In this document: positions 37,440-49,886 of the stretch, piece by piece | Position numbering within the stretch: position 1 is the first letter of the stretch | Layout of the letters: each line of letters begins with the position of its first letter | NCBI RefSeq assembly: GCF_037975245.1 | Contig: NC_092572.1 | Location: 5,295,001 to 5,359,000 of the forward strand | Length of the DNA: 64,000 bases | Direction: 5' to 3' | From: Apostichopus japonicus | Lineage: Eukaryota; Echinodermata; Holothuroidea; Aspidochirotida; Stichopodidae | Notes under the pieces: model-generated | What the model was told of the DNA's origin: nothing | What the model saw: only the letters and a program-made list of their open reading frames with translations | The model's database searches: none | Made by a program: the position numbers and the translations under genes

Positions 37440-39188
37440 TAGCTATAGCTAGCGTAGTTTGTAGTATTTTAACGTTTTTTCATTCTGTGGGTGGTTTCCG
37501 TTGCTGTCGTCATACAGTTGGGTTTCATTTTCTAGTGATGTGATTGGTCGCTCGGAAACGAACGTAAGGTTTGCTGTGAAACGGATATTTCGAAAGATTT
37601 CGTTCGTATGGACTATTTTGCGCAAAATATCACAACACGACCGTCATTCATTGTTTTATATTCTTGACTTTGCAAATGTCGTGATCATTTTATGAGTATA
37701 TGTGTTTCGCAAATGTATCAATCTTTTCTAATGGGAAACATTAAACAAGTCATAGAAAGAAGAAAAAGGGAAAGAAGAGACAAACAGGAAAGAAAGAAAG
37801 CTAGGAATTAACGAGAGAAATTATAACAGAGATAATGAAGTAAACAAACATATTGTATGTCCAAATTGATGGTGGTAACATTATAACCTACGTAGTTCAA
37901 TTAAGATAATTATTAATTCAACCGTTTTATAGTATAGTCTCATATCTCTGCATCAAACAAATATTTACTTGACGTATTTATTCTTCCTTAGGGTAATTAA
38001 TTTTTTAAAGTTGTGTTTATAAATTCCAAAATTAGTTCAATCTGATCACAATATTATTCTACAATTAGTTAAATAGTCCGGAGCTAACATATTGTTTCGT
38101 TTGAAATTTTCACAGCCAGAAATTGTTTAAAACTAACTCTGTACCGCAAAGAGTTCTGTGTAGGTCAATCCATGAAAGTTACAGGACTCCATGTTTGATT
38201 CTTGTGTGAAGGATAGCCAATTTCCCTTTCAAATCATGTTAGAAAACTGTTTTTTCCCCTGCACGGATCAAAACGTCAGGCTGCTTACATTTTACATGCT
38301 CGGAAAGGGCATTATGCTGATATTAAATAAGTTAAAACTTTCTTAGGCATGATCACATTCTTAAGTAGTAATATTTAATATTCCCAATTTGACATTGATA
38401 TATTCTCTTATAAATCAGCTAAAGGTAGTTATGTATTATGACGATAAAACAATCTAATATCAAGAGGTTCTTATAAAGAGGAATGATAGCTTTACTTAAT
38501 TTTAGGAAACGCTTTAAGTAAACAAAACATAACGAAAACTATATCAACACATAAACGTAATCTGCATTTGTCTTCTAGTGACAGAAACTTTGCAAAAATT
38601 TGCAAAGTGGTTGTTGGTAAACTTGATTTTCAAAGTTACTTTTAGCTTTATATTTCTCTCGCAAAAATATCTTTGAAGTAAAATGAAAGACCGTAGTGTA
38701 GTTTGCTACATTGCTTCATACCAACAATGCAAATGAATTCTTATGTTACATAAACTGGACATCAAGTCAACCCGGAACATTCCGGTGGCTAAATCTATTT
38801 AGCAAATTTGATAGAAGTTTCTCCATTCATAGGTTCAATTTGTCGAATTATGGTAATATTTTGAATATTCATTTGGCAAATAAACTATAATCCTGGCTTG
38901 TTTTTTTGGGATAAAATTTCAATCTTTCATTCACAGAGAAAAGTACTGTCTCTAAAATGAGTTGCACCGTGGTTCCATGTAGAGAGGACATTGAACTCCG
39001 AGCAAACATTGCAAAATGTGGGTTTCAATAATATATCTACGAGATAATTATTAAAGCAAAACTAACGTTTTGAACTTTCATATCTGTGATGGCATTTGTC
39101 ACAATTACATCTACAGACTACCCACTGTATGTCACTTCCTAGAATAAGGACAGGTCAGCCAGGCACAATAGGTTACGTTGGATTAATC
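37440..39188. other. No gene recognised
   Basis: AT-rich and intron-like, with an A/G-rich patch at 37755-37800. Nothing coding was recognised. Confidence 0.4.
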
Positions 39189-39499
39189 ATATCATCATAA
39201 TAATAATAATCTGCAGCAGTCAGTTTACGACGCTTAAGCGACCACAATTGAGGAAGAAACCCGCAAGGGCTTTATGGCCTACAACTGACACGTCGGGTGG
39301 TTTTCAATTCAACATTTTAACTCAAATTTGGGATCTTTTCAATTTAGAAAGTCATTTTAGATGGGAAAACAGTAGATTGCTCTGAGATGTAAAACCTACC
39401 TTACTATGACCCGGCCAGGTATCGAATCCGGAACCTCTCGATTCATAAGCCTCATTGCTTTAAATGCCATCGCCTTTATCCACTCGGCCACAGCACCGG
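39189..39499 (-). mobile_element. tRNA(Ser/Leu)-like SINE, family B, copy 2
   Basis: On the minus strand, GGTGCTGTGGCCGAGTGG begins at 39499, with the A box at 39480-39490 and B box GGATTCGATACC at 39418-39429. The body matches copy 1 at 26205-26540 along its whole length (CTTTCTAAATTGAAAAGAT, CGACGTGT, AAGCCnTTGC). The tail is an ATT repeat at 39193-39212. This copy keeps a GGTTTCTTCCTC and GTAAACTGACTGCTGCAG 3' end that is shortened in copy 1. Confidence 0.88.
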
Positions 39500-41574
39500 T
39501 CTTGTTTGGAGTAGCCTAGATTAATCGTATCGCAAGTTAAGATACTGGAAGAACATTTCTCATGGGTGCTACAAATACTCAGATGTTTATTGACAAGTTA
39601 ATATGAGACAAAAATATGAAAACAAAACTTGTCAACTGTGTCATTGTGTACATTAATATGACACAATTTAAACATTAAGACCGCGCTCACATAAACATGT
39701 GAATCACTTCATGGGATTAAGTGCGTTACGCCAGTCAATTTAGGATACTTTCAATTCAACCTTTATCGAGTTAGGGACAAGATATTGAGATAGGGTTTTG
39801 GTCGACTGAGTGGAAGATTTCCCTCTTTAATGTACCTCCTTCCCACTGACATTTCTGGATAAATGTTCATTCATGCCGTTATTCTCATACTAAAAGGAAT
39901 GAAACTCACCCGGTCAACCATTCCTCATGGGTGCTACAATTTACCAGAGGTCTGTTGTCAAGGAAATATGAATCTAGGTGAATACTTGTCAAGCATATCT
40001 TTATGTACATTCACATGATGCTAGTTAAAAGCTCGACCGTACAAACATGCTACGGTACATTTAAGTGCTGTTAAAAATGTTGATAATATTTACTCACTGT
40101 GACTGGAGTGGCATAAAAATAAGTTACACATATTAAAAATATGTGTAACATAAAAATAAATATTAAAACTGGTCAACTGTGAAGCGTGTTTAATAAATAA
40201 TAATTTAACAAATCGACTACGCCCACCCACAACCGTATCAAAAATAGCAAATTAGAAATATGATGACCAAAAAAGGGGCAAAGCACTACTAAGTTACCGG
40301 ATGGGATGTTGTAATGTAAACTATATCTATATGTAATAAATACATAACTCGGAGACAATGTTTGTTAGGAGACATCCCAGCCACAACCTCAAATTTGCCT
40401 CATGAGCAAGAAGTTTGCTCTCAGAGCTTCCTTTATTTTACGTCTTCACATCATCCTTAAAAAAAATAGTTATTGGTTAATATCAAATGGAATAATTCTT
40501 TGATAAGATCTTAAGAAAGATTTATGAGGATTCGTGTTGATCTGGCACCACCAGTCTACGTACATGACACAGTGTGCCTCCAGATTGGCATTTCAATTAC
40601 TTCATATTGGTTTAATTTATTTCAGTATTCACAATCGTGAAAAGCAGAGGTGAACAAGAGGCAAACGTGAATTGACTCATTTAATTCCCTCCATGATATG
40701 ATACTTATCAATACATTCAACATCAACACCACATGGCAAGTGGAATAAAGTTTGAGTGGAAACATAATTACTGTGATATAATATAATTAATCTTGTTATG
40801 AAGGATACTACAAATATGCATTTACGAGAAATGTCAACCATTTCTCGTACGATAGATGGCAACTCAAAGTCCTCAAAGTTGTTTTTACATTCGGCAGCTG
40901 ATTCATTAATACAAGGAAAGAAAGTTCGTCAAGAGTTAATATATATTATGGTGGTTTGCTTCATGGTGCCAATAACAGTCAAATGAGGAAAGAGAAACTG
41001 CTGAATTGGCAGTGAAATATCTCAGCGTTTTCCTGAGTTTGTGTTGTGAACCGCTCTCAACGAGATCATCAGACCAAAGAAACAAAGTTCATCCTTTCAC
41101 ATTACGTCTTTGAATATAACTCTTCGGTTTTAATGATGCAGTGCTCTGTAAAGTTTCATGTTTCCATGACAATTCATTTCCATTTAAAAGGTATATCAGT
41201 CGCCCTCGCTGCAATGATTTGCAGGTGTTTACATAGAAATATATTTGGGAACTGTTGACAAGACAATAAACCCAAGTGAAGACTGAAGTGCTAGTAAAGA
41301 AAATGATAACTTATGAGTCGATGGAGTTGTGGGAAGGGTGAGGGTAGCGGATGAATGGGTTCTAAGAGGTTCTAAGATGGTGTTGTATGCTTCTATTAAT
41401 CTCTGTTAAACTTTCACGGATAAGATGCAGGTGTCAAATCACAGTATATATCCAAAGAAGAGATCGTGTAGTTATCGCTCAATCTCAGACAGAGGCGCTT
41501 TGCAAAGCAGACAGTTTCTGTTAAGTACACTGACATGTAAAACTGACATATATCATCGCTGTTGATCTCATCGA
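39500..41574. other. No confident gene
   Basis: The patch 40515-40590 (plus) is GC-richer and open for RVDLAPPVYVHDTVCLQIG, but shows no splice sites or family match. A CATGGGTGCTACAA word recurs near 39558 and 39928. Otherwise empty. Confidence 0.35.
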
Positions 41575-41935
41575 AGGATTCTCTTGTCTTTCATTGTAAC
41601 AATGGTAAATCTCATAATAGGATTTTCTTGTCTTTCTTTGTAACAATGGTTTATCTCATTGTACAATTCTCTTGTCTTTCTTTGTAACAATGGTGGTTCT
41701 CCTAGTAGGATGCTCTTGTCTTTCTTTGTAACAATGGTAAATCTCATCGTAGGATTTTCTTGTCTTTCTTTGTAACAATGGTATATCTCATAGTAGGATC
41801 CTCTTGTCTTTCTTCGAAACAAGGGTATATCTCATAGTAGGATTCCTTTGTGTTTCTTTGTAACAATGGTATATATCATAATAGGATTCTCTTGTCTTTC
41901 TTTGTAACAATGGTGTTTCTGATCCTAGACTTATC
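41575..41935. repeat. 44-bp minisatellite, about 8 copies
   Basis: CTTGTCTTTCTTTGTAACAA starts at 41583, 41627, 41671, 41715, 41759, 41803 and 41891, with one degenerate unit near 41847, an exact 44-bp period. A more degenerate ninth unit follows to about 41955. The minus-strand ORF over it (41568-41822) changes frame in each unit and is not a gene. Confidence 0.95.
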
Positions 41936-42083
41936 TAGTCATTCTTTGTCAAAATGATATTAATACAATTAACTAGCGACAACATTTTGCTGATTGAAAA
42001 CTAAACTTAACTAAAAAGCAATATGAAAGAAGTGTGTTTTAAGTTATATTTGAAATTCAACAGGAAACCAGTGAAGGTAAAGT

Positions 42084-42245
42084 AAAGATAAAGTTAGCTA
42101 AGGATATCAAACGGTTTTACCACGAGTTAATAGCTGCGTTGTTCAAACTATATTGAAGTCAAGTAACGATAACGTTAGCTAGGATATCAAACGGGTTTAC
42201 CATGAGTTAAATAGCTGCGTTGTTCAAACTATGTTGAAGTCTAGA
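42084..42245. repeat. 81-bp tandem duplication, two copies
   Basis: GTTAGCTA starts at 42093 and GTTAGCTA again at 42174. GGATATCAAACGG, TAGCTGCGTTGTTCAAACTA and TTGAAGTC follow in both. A few substitutions and one indel separate the copies. Confidence 0.9.
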
Positions 42246-44394
42246 AGTAAATACGTTTCAATATCTTAGACAAGACTATTACGATAGTGTAGATGACTGT
42301 GAGTGATAGCATGTACTAATTTGTGCATAGCAGACTGGATCATATAATTATGTTTTCTTATGTTCCAAAGCTTGTAAAGATAGTTATTTCCAGTTTTACA
42401 TATTTCCTTAATATGCTCATCCATTTTGACATGCTCATCAATAGTAACAACTGCATTTCTAACTTGCTTTTAACAGGGCAATCAACATAACCAATTTGGA
42501 CTGAATTGTTGTGTATTTTAGATAACATGGCGTACCAAGAATAGAAAATTCCGTTTTAGAGTCATCGAGTTCTAATTTAATCGGCTACCATACAATGACG
42601 TATACTGAAATACAGTCTTCGAGGTGAGAAAGCGTTAGCGTTTCTACAACAGTGTCACCGGGTATACCAGACATGACAGAGTTGTGTATTGTCATTATAT
42701 GTGAAACTGGATACTAATATTTTTAGAATAACATAAATATAATGAGCTATTGTACCCGGTCATTTCGATACAAACGACTGAAAAGTCAAATCTACCTCAT
42801 CATCTGTCACATAGTTTTACGAGTCTTGGATTATTCATTTGCAAGTGCCATGAAAAAGTTTCCTCCAATTTGCTGCGAGCATTGAAAACATGTCATCAAA
42901 CGTCAATCTGGTGTGGCATCGGCTGCGGCTCTATCATCAAAATTGTATTTCAAAGTTACGGGGGCTGGCAATACTATAGTTATATGACGGTGTAAGACCT
43001 CTAGGCAGCATTTAGCTGTAGCAGACGACAAGAGAGTCCTAAATTCAGTCTTTTTTTATTACAGTATCATTGTATTTATGGGTCGAAACAAGACCAAGAT
43101 TACAGGAGGCAACGCACATGGCCTCGACGACTGTACGACCTCGTTGTTTCTCCCTCTGTAACACCTCGAGGTTGAAATATATGGGTCCTGAACAGGATCC
43201 CAAGTGACATTACAAGTTATTTAAATTCCGTTGAGGCGATGTGTGTTATCAGTATCTTAGTATTTCATCTCATTCCAGATTCAACCTTTACTATATTATG
43301 CAACACTAAATGTGGTTAACGTTATTTTAGCAAAGAAATGTTTCACGTCTCTTTTATTTTATTTTTTGTGCTTTGAAAGACAAAATAATTGATTTGACGA
43401 GTGGGATAGTGTTGGTTAAGTACAGTAAAAAAAAACATAAAAGCACAAACATTCTGCGTGTCAGAGGTGTTATAGTCACTAAAGAAATAAAATATATTAC
43501 CTGATAATAGGAAGTGTGACATCACATTGTGAGAGTTGAATATGAATCAAACCATCTATCGATTCTACGACTAGAAATACTGTTGTTGATGAGGGTAAAG
43601 GTCGCCAATGGTGCTTTTGGATCTGAGCTTTGCCTTTGATATCGTCGAACATAATGATCTTTCTAGTGAATTCTAGAAATGGATAAGGTATCAAAGACAT
43701 TGCTCTTTAAATGATGTTGAGAGTTATTTAAAATCCATATCCAACTACAGTGTGTTCAGTCTGATCTAGTTAAGCTAAAGTATGGTTTACCACTGGGTAA
43801 CCTTGGGTATTTGACCTGATCCATATTCAACCTTTTTCACATTATGCAACACTAAATGTGGTTAAAGGAACATTGCACGTAAATGATTGGTTTTTAACAT
43901 TCCTTTTAAGAACGATATCTACTATTTAAATTCAATGTATGTTTATTATATTCAGGGGCATATTGAAACTATAACTTAACTCTTTAATTATGTTTCAACG
44001 CAAGATTGTGCTCATATGTAATTAGTTTTTCTTAATTGAGATTGCAAACGGGGAGAGTGTGGGTTGTTGCAGGCCTGTTGTGTCCTTGCCTGCTATTGAT
44101 TTTTATTGAAGCAATGTCATACTACTTGGTGCCAAATTAATGACAATTTTTTATCATTAAATGTTGCTTTCTCGTCGATGCAAAGCATCAGTTATAGCTA
44201 CAGTTGTTTCTCGTTCCAAACACGTCTGTGGTTTACCTTTTCTCTTAATGGAATTAACGTCAAAATCCTTTTAAATTTATTAACTTTACTCTGTCGCAGG
44301 GAAAAAAGATACCGGCTTAATAATTCACACAATTAAGAAAGCGAAGAAAGAACTCTTGGTTTAAATCCCATCTTAATAGCCTTCCTTTCGACGA
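42246..44394. other. No confident gene; one dispersed direct repeat
   Basis: ATTATGCAACACTAAATGTG with a TTCAACCTTT lead occurs at about 43279-43322 and again at 43829-43867. A GC-richer patch at 43080-43200 has short open frames on both strands without recognised motifs. Confidence 0.4.
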
Positions 44395-44413
44395 CGTTTG
44401 TCATCGAAAGGTG
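44386..44413. other. Short strong hairpin
   Basis: CCTTTCGACGAC and GTCATCGAAAGG can form a 12-bp stem with one wobble pair and a GTTT loop. No surrounding gene explains it. Confidence 0.4.
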
Positions 44414-46999
44414 ATAATTCCTTCGATAATGACCCAGAGAAAAATCAATTATTCATAAAGGGATTGATACCGAGGACTGGCAATAACCTTACGATTAATG
44501 CGTTTGAGTCATGTATAGGCATATAGGCCTACTTAGTGGTTATGAATAAATAATTAGCAATAAAAAATAAAAGCCCTTAACGAGGACGGTTTGAACAAAA
44601 GCAAAATGTATGCAAACATGATTTCACATTATGACCCTTCCAACATCGTGCTTTCGATGTTAAGTAGTTAACCAAATGGTCGAGGTAGGCTATGTCTGCT
44701 GCTTCTCATATCATAATTGAACGAAACAACTAATGCTAATTACAAAAACAATTATAATGCGAGGTAGAGATGGACAGTCATAACATGGACAGCTGATGTT
44801 GTCATAAATGGTCGGCGAACGCATTTCCTGCTGACTTCGCCGCAAATAAATTAATTGATTTGTGGACTTGCTTGACGCATATTATCAATACAGAATAAGA
44901 ATGTGACGCATTTATGTTGAACAATCAACTTGAATCCAATCGTTTCATATTTGTACAGGAACAAAGTCAATACTTCATAATTGATCAGTCACGGCTCGTA
45001 ATTGCCTGTCAGTGTAATCGTTTGACAAACCGTCGAAGATTACAATATCTATGGTTTGAATATCATTTATCAACGAGCTTTTGCTTGAGTTTATTACTTG
45101 AGGAGTAAGCGTGGATCCGGGATCTGCGCGTGGGGGAGAACCCACTCCTCTCCTCGTCCTCAAACACAAAATTCCAACAGAGCTCACAAGCACAACCTTA
45201 TACCCAATTATATACGTCATAAGAACGTCATGTGCAAAACAGATGCATTTGTTATGCAAACGGTGTTGATTATGCGCAACATCTCTGCCCCCCCCCTCTC
45301 TCTCTCTCTCGACTGTGTGACCAAAAATAAATCAGTTTCTCAAGTTCAGAGTCACATTGCGTTACATTCCATCATAGTTAAACAAGTATGGTGGTACAGT
45401 CACAATAGCGTATAAACTTTGTCAGTCATAGCATAAACTGTGCACGCTGTGAAATTGGAGATTCAGCAAAAAGGTAGTTTTGCCTTGCTAATTAATTGAA
45501 TAATCTGTGTGTTTTTTTAAAATATTTCTTGTAATTAAAAAAATCCATGTCATTTCATGATGGTTTTAATGATTTGGGTTTTAGTATTGGGATACTTGTA
45601 AATATTTGTGACTAATCATAACGTTGTACGGTACACACATTGTATCATAACTGAGACTAATACCGCAGTCAATGTTATTGGCCTGATATAAACCCTAATT
45701 TGTCCGAATTCATTCAATATTGATCAAAGTGTATAATTTGAGAGATTATGGCATCCTTGATAAATTATTTGTGAGATAAAAGCCTTGAAAATAATTCATT
45801 CAACAGCCAAATACTTAAAGAGTCCTTACATTCCATTAAATTCCCAGGTACGTTAAAGTCACATCTTTTGATACGTGAAACTGATTATATCACTTAGCCT
45901 GATACGGTAGCAATATTTTCTCCGCAGTCTGTAGTGTACTACTGCTAGTTCATTGAAGCATGGAGGTAAAACCTCAATGATTGAAGCTACCGTACATCTC
46001 ATGGGCTAAGTGTTTGATGCAGCGTGTAGTCAGACGAACTGCACTTAGTCGGGTAGCTCTGGCACTCGTGAGGCATGAACCTAACTGAGTTCACCCAGTT
46101 GGGACAAGTTTTGTCTATACTGAAGTGTCATGTCCCACTTCAGAGCACTCGTATTGTCAGTAAGAGCAGTATGAATAATATGTTTCTATAGTTCAAGGTT
46201 AGGAACTGTTTGAACTGTCAATACCAGTGCTTTGAGATCATGACAGTGAAAGTACAGTTTAGAGAGGTACTAGCATTAGGAAATTGTCCCAACTGGCTGG
46301 TATGTTCATTGAATATGTAACAATACAGCATTGTAGATTTAGTAACATGCAGTAGGACACGTGGTTGTACTTTCTCTGGAAAACATCGAGTTTAAACAAG
46401 TACCTAAGAACGTTGCTACATTATTTAACCAAAATAAATAATACATGCTGTGCGAGTACATTTCTACACGATCTTCCTTAACATTCTGTTAATAGCCATG
46501 CATTACGTCACAAGAACTACACTCTAAAAAATTGGTAAAAATGATCTTCCAAAGGCTTACAATATTGAGGAAGAAAAAAGAATCGTGACCCGGTATTACC
46601 ATAACACTTTCGCATGAAATAGATTGCATGAACCTGTGTACATCAGTGTGCATTTTTATCTTCGCGCGGCCCTATCGAAGGGTTCTTACACTGTGTTTGC
46701 TAATTCGATGTGACGGGATTTTTTTTTGGGGGGGGGGGAGGGCAAGCCAGCTCCTGATGGTCAGCAATTAGTAAAAAAAAATTAGCAGACTAGTAAATGA
46801 ACGAGGATAGAGTAAGAGTAAAGAAGATAAGCAAATAATTCTGGAAGAGTAAACAAAAATAGACAGAACTAGTGTCAGCCAGAGGAGGAGGGGGTGGGGG
46901 TGGGGGTGTTTGGGAGCTGAATTCACGAGACTCTGGCAGTACCACCCTCCCGAGAGTACCTTTCCACAAGAAAGGAAAAGACTCCAGGTAGCTGGGCTG
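44414..46999. other. No gene recognised
   Basis: Contains a CT repeat at 45295-45310, a 10-G run near 46731 and a G-rich patch at 46883-46912. The ORFs at 44914-45415 are short, overlap on both strands and lack motifs. Confidence 0.4.
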
Positions 47000-47003
47000 T
47001 TGC

Positions 47004-47026
47004 CCGGAAGTAAAGTTTACTTCCGG
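47004..47026. promoter_or_regulatory. Perfect 23-bp palindrome of two ETS-type sites
   Basis: CCGGAAGTAAA and its exact reverse complement face each other around a single G. CCGGAAGT is the consensus core for ETS-family transcription factors. The site sits in a GC-richer patch (46900-47110) bounded by G and C runs. Regulatory function is an inference. Confidence 0.35.
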
Positions 47027-47119
47027 AATTTGACTCACAAGCACTCTAGCCATCGGGTTCCTAAGCTAGCCCCCCCCCCCTTCTGCAAGAGCCGAAGCCG
47101 AGTCGAGTTTGTGTAGGAA

Positions 47120-49442
47120 AGATTTCAATATATTCTGACCATAAGTATTAATTAACTAGGTTTTTGAGGCCGAGGCAGTTCTTAATAAGGGGCTCGAGAA
47201 TAACGATGTTTTTGAAATATTTGTTTTGGCAGCAAATAAATGGTCAAAAAGTGGGATAGATATTTGTCTCTTGAAGCAGCATTTGTGGATGTATACCTAT
47301 GATATTGGGACAAATTCTGATTGCTGTGAGGTGGATAATATTTAATTTGGAAATTTGTTTGCTAATACAGGATCAACGTCAGTATATATAGCTTGTTTAT
47401 TTGAGTAGAGTTGCCAGTAATCAGCCAATGACACATACATTAATAACACCAATTACCCTATGCATACATCGTTATTGAACTTTGTTTAATTTAGCGCTAT
47501 AAAGCTGCCAAACTGTTACAGTTTCAGGGATTTTTATTCCATACAGATTACCTTGCCCGCTTCTCACGTACCTATAATAGCAATGAAAAACACGAAAAGG
47601 AAGGCTATACATTTTTGCCTCTGATTAATAGCTCCGTTATTAATATAAAAAAATCTCTGACACAAGTCGGAGTAAATTCCTCTCCAAAGGACAAAGGACA
47701 GCCAAACGATGTTAATTTCGTTCGTTTTTGACGCAAATTAAGGTTTAAAAATAATCTGTGTTAATAAACACCACTCGCTGCGATCAGGCAAAGTAAAATC
47801 TACGTCTCAGTTTAATTTAATTACAACAGAAAAGGGAAGCTGCGTAGTTACTCAGAGGAGATAACTTCACAATTAATTGGTTTTGTTTTCAACATTAAAT
47901 TGTAAATATCCTTCCCTTTCATTTCTTCACAATTTTTACTTGTTCTTATCAAATAGTTTATAATTGTTTTCATTAACATAATTCGTAGATAATACAATAA
48001 GATAAACGATACCAAGGCTATTACATACATTTCTGAACTCAGGTTTCAAACGTTTTTTTTTTCTTTTGTTAAACTACATTACCAGAACATAATTTGAAAT
48101 TAAAATAGAAAGTCAAAGCTGAGCCCCCTCATGAAAGTTTTCTTACAGAACAAGATTTTCCATTTCGCAGGAAAAACTTGATAACTTTCCATTCTTGTTC
48201 AAGAAATCTAAACATTATAATAATTATGTTCATGTCCAAAAAACTGATGCTTCTGGTCATTAGCCATGACTTTTACTTAAACTGTTACACAACATCAAAT
48301 GTTTCCAAGTGGATCCTACTGATAGAGCATTTTCCTTCGTAGATTTCCCATAGGATTATAAATATTGCATCTATTTTAACGAAATATGACGACCTTCAGT
48401 ATTGACTAATGCCTATTCTGGCCCGTGAGCAACATAAATAGGAAAAAGAAAACGAGTTCTGATTTTGGCTAAAAACTATGTTGGTCCGTTGTGTAATATT
48501 AGTGCCAGATATCACTGAATTCCATCTCATTGATATCATATTTAACATCTAAAATCTCGCTAGAGTTTGAATATTGACGCCGAGTCTATATAGACTCAGT
48601 TTCATCAGAACAAAATGGATTTGTGACTCCAAAATTCACTATCGTCACAATCTGTTCGATCACGTTTCTAGCGAGTCAATTTTTCCCCTCCACCATTTCT
48701 TCTCTCAATGTTTACAGGGTTTTAGTCTATTTAACCTAAAGGCATAGGCCTACATAACTGTTCTCATATGACAATATTGTTATGGAGTGACATTATACAT
48801 CCTTTAAGTTTCTATAAAACTCCTGAAAGGTCTTTAACCCTTTGGCTTTTTGACCTTCAAGTTTCTCTTCGTTAATTCCCACGGTGTCCAAATAAAGAAA
48901 TACATTGAAATTGTTCGGTCCATTTTCAGACGTATTTGCACAAAAAGAAAAACATTACCATAATTTAGGACCACGTGTTGTTTTCTTTCTCACACATGAT
49001 TTGTTCATTCATTGATAGATTTGATGAATATTAATGATGTTCCGAAGTAGGTTATGTTGAACCAATCATGGATCAGATGCCCCATCCAATGTGACCCCAA
49101 GCGTTGCAACTTTTATTATGTCCATATAATTTGTACCTACTTGTTTCCAATCATTATCTTGAAATAATTTGTCAGCGTTTAATTTTAACATTAATTGATA
49201 CGAAGAGAAATATATCATCTTGAAATCAACAGAAATTTAGGATCATTTATTTAAGTGGAACTTCTGGTAGCTAGGTTTCCGAAATAGCCTACCAAATCAT
49301 TTCCCCCAAAAGCAACGACAGAACCATCTCTACCGAGCTACAGGCGATATGGGCCACTTTACAATATTACAATGGAGGGGAATATACATTCTAAGTAATA
49401 TGAGAAATAAAACTCTTCAATAAGAAATATTCTTCGTCTTAC
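47120..49442. other. No gene; one palindromic hairpin at 48582-48597
   Basis: GAGTCTATATAGACTC is a perfect 16-bp palindrome at 48582-48597. On the minus strand it is preceded by CTGATGA and followed by GGCGTC, recalling a decayed hammerhead-like retroelement end that lacks the GAAA box. Otherwise AT-rich with no gene. Confidence 0.35.
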
Positions 49443-49886
49443 ACACCCGATGATCATGGCTTTATCAGTTAAAACTTTATCAGTTAAGAACCGTTACTCA
49501 GTTAAAACTGACAAATGTTAGCATGAAATTAACATATTTTTTAACCACTAACAGTTTATAAATGTTCCTATGTTTGACTAGTAAGTATACCTCGTGCATG
49601 GTTCAAATTGTACATTGTAATCATTTTGCAGTAAAGTGTCAAGCACATTCTGATAAAATGTGGGCGAAATTATTGGCGAGACGTTCAGAGTAATCTGGTG
49701 AGTCCAGTCAAACGTTATGCATAGGACTTTGTGCTTGGAATTTTCTGTTTGTATACTCAGTAGCAACTGGTCATAAATATAACACATGTTAAGAAATTAT
49801 TACACACATCAGTTTTAACTGACTAACGGGTACTCACCTTTACCACTTTCAACTGATAAAGCCATGAGAATCATGTGGGTGGGTGT
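49443..49886. mobile_element. Foldback/MITE-like element with inverted ends of about 75 bp
   Basis: The left arm (about 49443-49517) and right arm (about 49806-49886) share, inverted, CATGGCTTTATCAGTT, CCGTTA and CAGTTAAAACTGA. Internally TTTATCAGTTAA is repeated. A 69-codon minus ORF at 49578-49787 lies inside but shows no transposase motif. No clear target-site duplication was seen. Confidence 0.7.

Noticed and set aside
41575-41935. Regular short repeats that could be mistaken for a CRISPR array
   Set aside because: There are no unique spacers: the whole 44-bp unit repeats, so it is a minisatellite in a eukaryotic context.
43080-43200. GC-richer patch with short open frames on both strands
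   Set aside because: No splice-site pair or recognisable motif; frames are short.
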